64,000 nt of DNA, taken from Sciurus carolinensis. Lineage: Eukaryota > Chordata > Mammalia > Rodentia > Sciuridae. The stretch is taken from contig NC_062224.1 of the NCBI RefSeq assembly GCF_902686445.1, forward strand, positions 50,343,156 to 50,407,155. Direction: 5' to 3'. Below the pieces are notes generated by a model that saw only the letters and a list, made by a program, of their open reading frames with translations, ran no database searches and had not been told where the DNA came from. The translations under genes and the position numbers were made by a program. Position 1 is the stretch's first letter; each line of letters begins with the position of its first letter. Below are positions 61,455 through 64,000 of this stretch, one piece after another.

Positions 61455-61488
61455 CCCTAGAAAAATACGGAAGAAACCACGTGGAAAT
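61455..61488 (+). repeat. Near-identical 31-bp pair, copy 2
   Basis: 'tagaaaaatacggaagaaac' continues into 'cacgtggaaat'. Compared with copy 1, one of the two T/C differences turns CATGTG into the palindromic E-box CACGTG. Confidence 0.85.
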
Positions 61489-63439
61489 GTAGGGGATGGT
61501 TAGAGGAGCCAGGGCCAGGATCAGGCACTTGACCCAGCACAGGTAGCCATTGCTGACAACTAAGGTAGCCTCCTTGTCCTTGGACACACTCCTGGACATC
61601 TCTGGGCCTTGGCTTCCTCCCCTGTAACTGGAGTGCTTGGTAGAAGGTCTCCGGCTCTTCATATCACCTCTTGTCCCCAGGTGACTTACACCCACCTTGC
61701 TGTAGTGGTTGAGACCTACCACACATTGGCTGTGAACGTTCGGCAAGGAATCTTTCTCTGTCTTGGTTCCCTCCTCTGTGGAAGGGGTACCCCTGGTATC
61801 TCCTCCAGAGGCTTCCGATTTCTAGCCCTGTCGGGGGGGATTCAGGGGAGCTGCCAGCGCAGGCTGGATGGTAAGTACTGTGTTCCATGAATGGGCACTG
61901 TCTTCTTGGCTGCTCTGCTCCCAGTCAGCTTTGCTGTGATGTTATGCTGCTGTTGGCTCCTAAACTCGAGGTAAAGGATTTGTCCCATGTGCACAAAGGG
62001 GTCAGTTTCGGGCTGGCTAGGGACATCTGTAATGGAGAAAGACTGCCTGTGGTGGGACCAGCTTGCTGCCTGGTAGAAGTTCTTTGGAACTTTTCTACCC
62101 GTTCTGGGTGCTCAGGAGCCAAGAAGGGTGTTCTTCACACCAATCTGCACATAGAAGGTGGCCTCCCTTTGTCCCCTGCCACAGAATTGTGCTGTGCTGA
62201 GAGACCAGGAAGGAAATTAGCCTCTTCTGCTGATCAGCAGCACATCCTCCCTGTAGAACACAGAATGCCTCATGCCTCCCCTCCAGCATGGCCTCCCTCC
62301 CCAGGAATAAAGAGCAGCCCATGTGCACCGCTAACGTGCCCACGCTGGGCTCCCTGCAGAGCCCCCAGGGTGAGGGTGAAAGGACATAATGACAGGCAGC
62401 CATTCAGCCATCATTTATTCAAAGCTGCCCCCACCCCAGGTTTCCAGGAATGTTCAACCTCCTGTCCATGAAGGGCAGACTGTGGTTTCTACCCACTCCT
62501 GAACTGACCATCTCACATCCACAAAAAGGCAGGAGTCACCCACCCGTCAGGTCACAGAGTCCCATGGAGAGCAGATGGGTAGGCACTGCAGGACCCAGAG
62601 CACTTGTAGCTGTGCCACCAGGATGGATGTGCCCGTCCCCCTGTCACCCTGGTGGTCACAGTGCGCCTTGCAGTGAGTGACAAGGGAATTGTCAAGAACA
62701 TCCTAGGGCTGGAGGGAGCTAAGAAGGTCAGACTTCCGACAACTCCAATTCCTCCCAAAGCACAGATGGGAGCTGTTTGATGGTTGCTGTTTGATGCTTT
62801 ATTTGTTTTTTTAATACAATTAACTCAGAAGTGGCAATTGCTTTGATTTGGAATCTGTGAGATGTCACAAGGGAATGATGGTTAACAAGAATGAGCTGGA
62901 AGGGGAATTGCTCTCGCTGAGTGGAACCCACTTAACCCCTGGCCCAGGTTTGGCTCTCAGACCAAGGCTGCCTGCCCTGCCTCCTGCCCAGGGTGGCCTG
63001 GGCACTGGCAAGGGAGAGTACCTGTGTCAGGAAGGTGCTTGGAAGTCACTCCTGTGGTAAACACCCAGCCAGAACTGAGTTTCCTACGTGTAGTGACTTC
63101 TGCCGGGCACCAGGGGAGGAGAGGATACGAGCTCTTTGGGGTCTCAATTTGAAATTGTGTATGATTTTCCTGTTTGCCAGAACAAATAACCCCTAATCTC
63201 CGCGGCTGAAAGTATTCTCTGGCAGGAAGGTTTCCTCAGGCAGTGCTGGAGGCTAGCTGGAGAGAGCACCCGTCTTAGGCCTCATCCAGTTCCGGTGGCT
63301 GCTGGCATATTCCTCAACCTGTGTCTCCATCTCTCCAGTCTCCACCTCTGTCTTCATGTGTCTTCTGAGTATGGCTGTGTCGGAAGTCTCTCTGTCTCTC
63401 TTTTATAGAGAGATGTGTAATGGCACTTAGAGCCCAGCT

Positions 63440-63640
63440 GTTCTCAGCACTTGGTATAAATCATTACTCGCTTGTTTATGGGGATTTGCTCATCCTCACA
63501 GCCACTGGGAGATGTAAACATAGTCGTTATGGCCATTTTATAGCTGAGGAAACTGAGTCGCAGAAAGGTGAAGTAACTTATCCTGGACAACGAAGAAAAG
63601 TGAGATATGTTAACAGACCAGATTTAAGAGATCAGGAGGA
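63440..63640 (-). mobile_element. MIR SINE
   Basis: 'cattttatagctgaggaaac', 'agaaaggtgaagtaacttat' in reverse orientation. Confidence 0.8.
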
Positions 63641-63764
63641 ATCTGGTGGTTTTAAGGTTTTTCAGATGAGTGACTAAGATCTTTAAGTAGGTCAGGGAGT
63701 TTTTAGGGAAAGAAGTTAAATTTTACGATAACATAAAGAATGATATTTTAGAATATCTATTCCA

Positions 63765-63880
63765 TTGACTCTAGTTGATCATTTTACAGATTAGAAAACT
63801 GAGGCCCAGAGAAACTATATAATTTGTCCGAGATCATCTACCTGGATGTATACCTGTCAGTTTAAAGTGGTGATAGTAAA
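63765..63880 (-). mobile_element. MIR SINE fragment
   Basis: 'cattttacagattagaaaac', 'tgaggcccagagaaactata'. Confidence 0.75.
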
Positions 63881-64000
63881 TATAGTCAGTGAAGAATTGG
63901 AGGGGTGCCAGGGTGTTACCTCTTCATCCAGCTCCTGGAAGGATCAAGGTCGTGTAGACAGTACCTGTCACACACATGTCTAGTGTGGTTTTAATCCTAA

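Larger units (their letters stand above)
28911..64000 (+). other. FRMD4A: Start of the next FRMD4A intron (runs past the window)
   Basis: It opens with the donor GTAAATT. No further FRMD4A exon was found by eye through the right edge, which fits the very long 5' introns of this gene in mammals. Stretches with no element I can name: 29010-30080, 31620-33160, 33690-34840, 35000-38690, 39340-40620, 45030-46480 (except a small tandem repeat), 46840-49200, 52910-54370, 59430-60500 and 61415-63430. Confidence 0.8.

Noticed and set aside
61887..62471. 194-codon plus-strand open frame
   Set aside because: No recognisable domain, no splice or promoter context, moderately GC-rich DNA, and an opposite-strand frame open over part of it. 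Most likely chance.
1..64000. CRISPR arrays, operons, prophage or other microbial systems
   Set aside because: No regularly spaced direct repeats with unique spacers and no dense coding. The DNA is intronic and SINE-rich throughout.

Overview
The window is ordinary mammalian nuclear DNA from a rodent, most likely a squirrel (Sciuridae: ground squirrel, marmot or tree squirrel). The evidence for this is the interspersed repeats. There are many ID-type, tRNA-derived SINEs (A box like 'tagctcagtggt', B box like 'gggtttgatcc'), often as a composite in which a monomeric 7SL (B1-like) head is joined to an ID tail. They sit among L1 3' ends, MIR, L2 and MaLR LTRs. No bacterial, viral-genome or plasmid signatures are present.

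I can support one gene: FRMD4A, on the plus strand. A 66-bp exon at 28845-28910, with canonical splice sites, encodes the first 22 residues of the short-N-terminus form (MTEGRRCQVHLLDD...ELLVQ), the start of the FERM domain. About 25 kb upstream, a CpG island (about 3240-3990) ends in a good splice donor (AAG|GTAATG at 3972/3973). I infer it is the promoter and untranslated first exon of this transcript. Joining the two exons puts an in-frame TAA two codons before the ATG, and a 24-codon upstream ORF ends one codon before the FRMD4A start.

Layout: 1-3240 is 5' flank with old repeats. 3240-3972 is promoter plus inferred exon 1. 3973-28844 is intron 1 (MIR, L2, ID, B1-ID composites, an old MaLR LTR, one L1 3' end and two unexplained diverged repeat pairs). 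28845-28910 is the coding exon. 28911-64000 is the first 35 kb of the next intron. That intron holds an L1 with a 5' inversion, a MaLR LTR with a clean target duplication, a Tigger-like element, and a stacked cluster at 57.25-58.93 kb where a truncated endogenous retrovirus (envelope tail, polypurine tract, LTR) lies between L1 ends and a pair of inverted ID SINEs. I found no further FRMD4A coding exon by eye.

I did not find a convincing new biological system. The points most worth checking are the uORF/start arrangement, an unrecognised 110-codon protein-like open frame next to the retroviral cluster (59095-59427, minus strand), two unexplained repeat pairs and one near-identical 31-bp pair, and several intronic stretches that read like conserved regulatory DNA.
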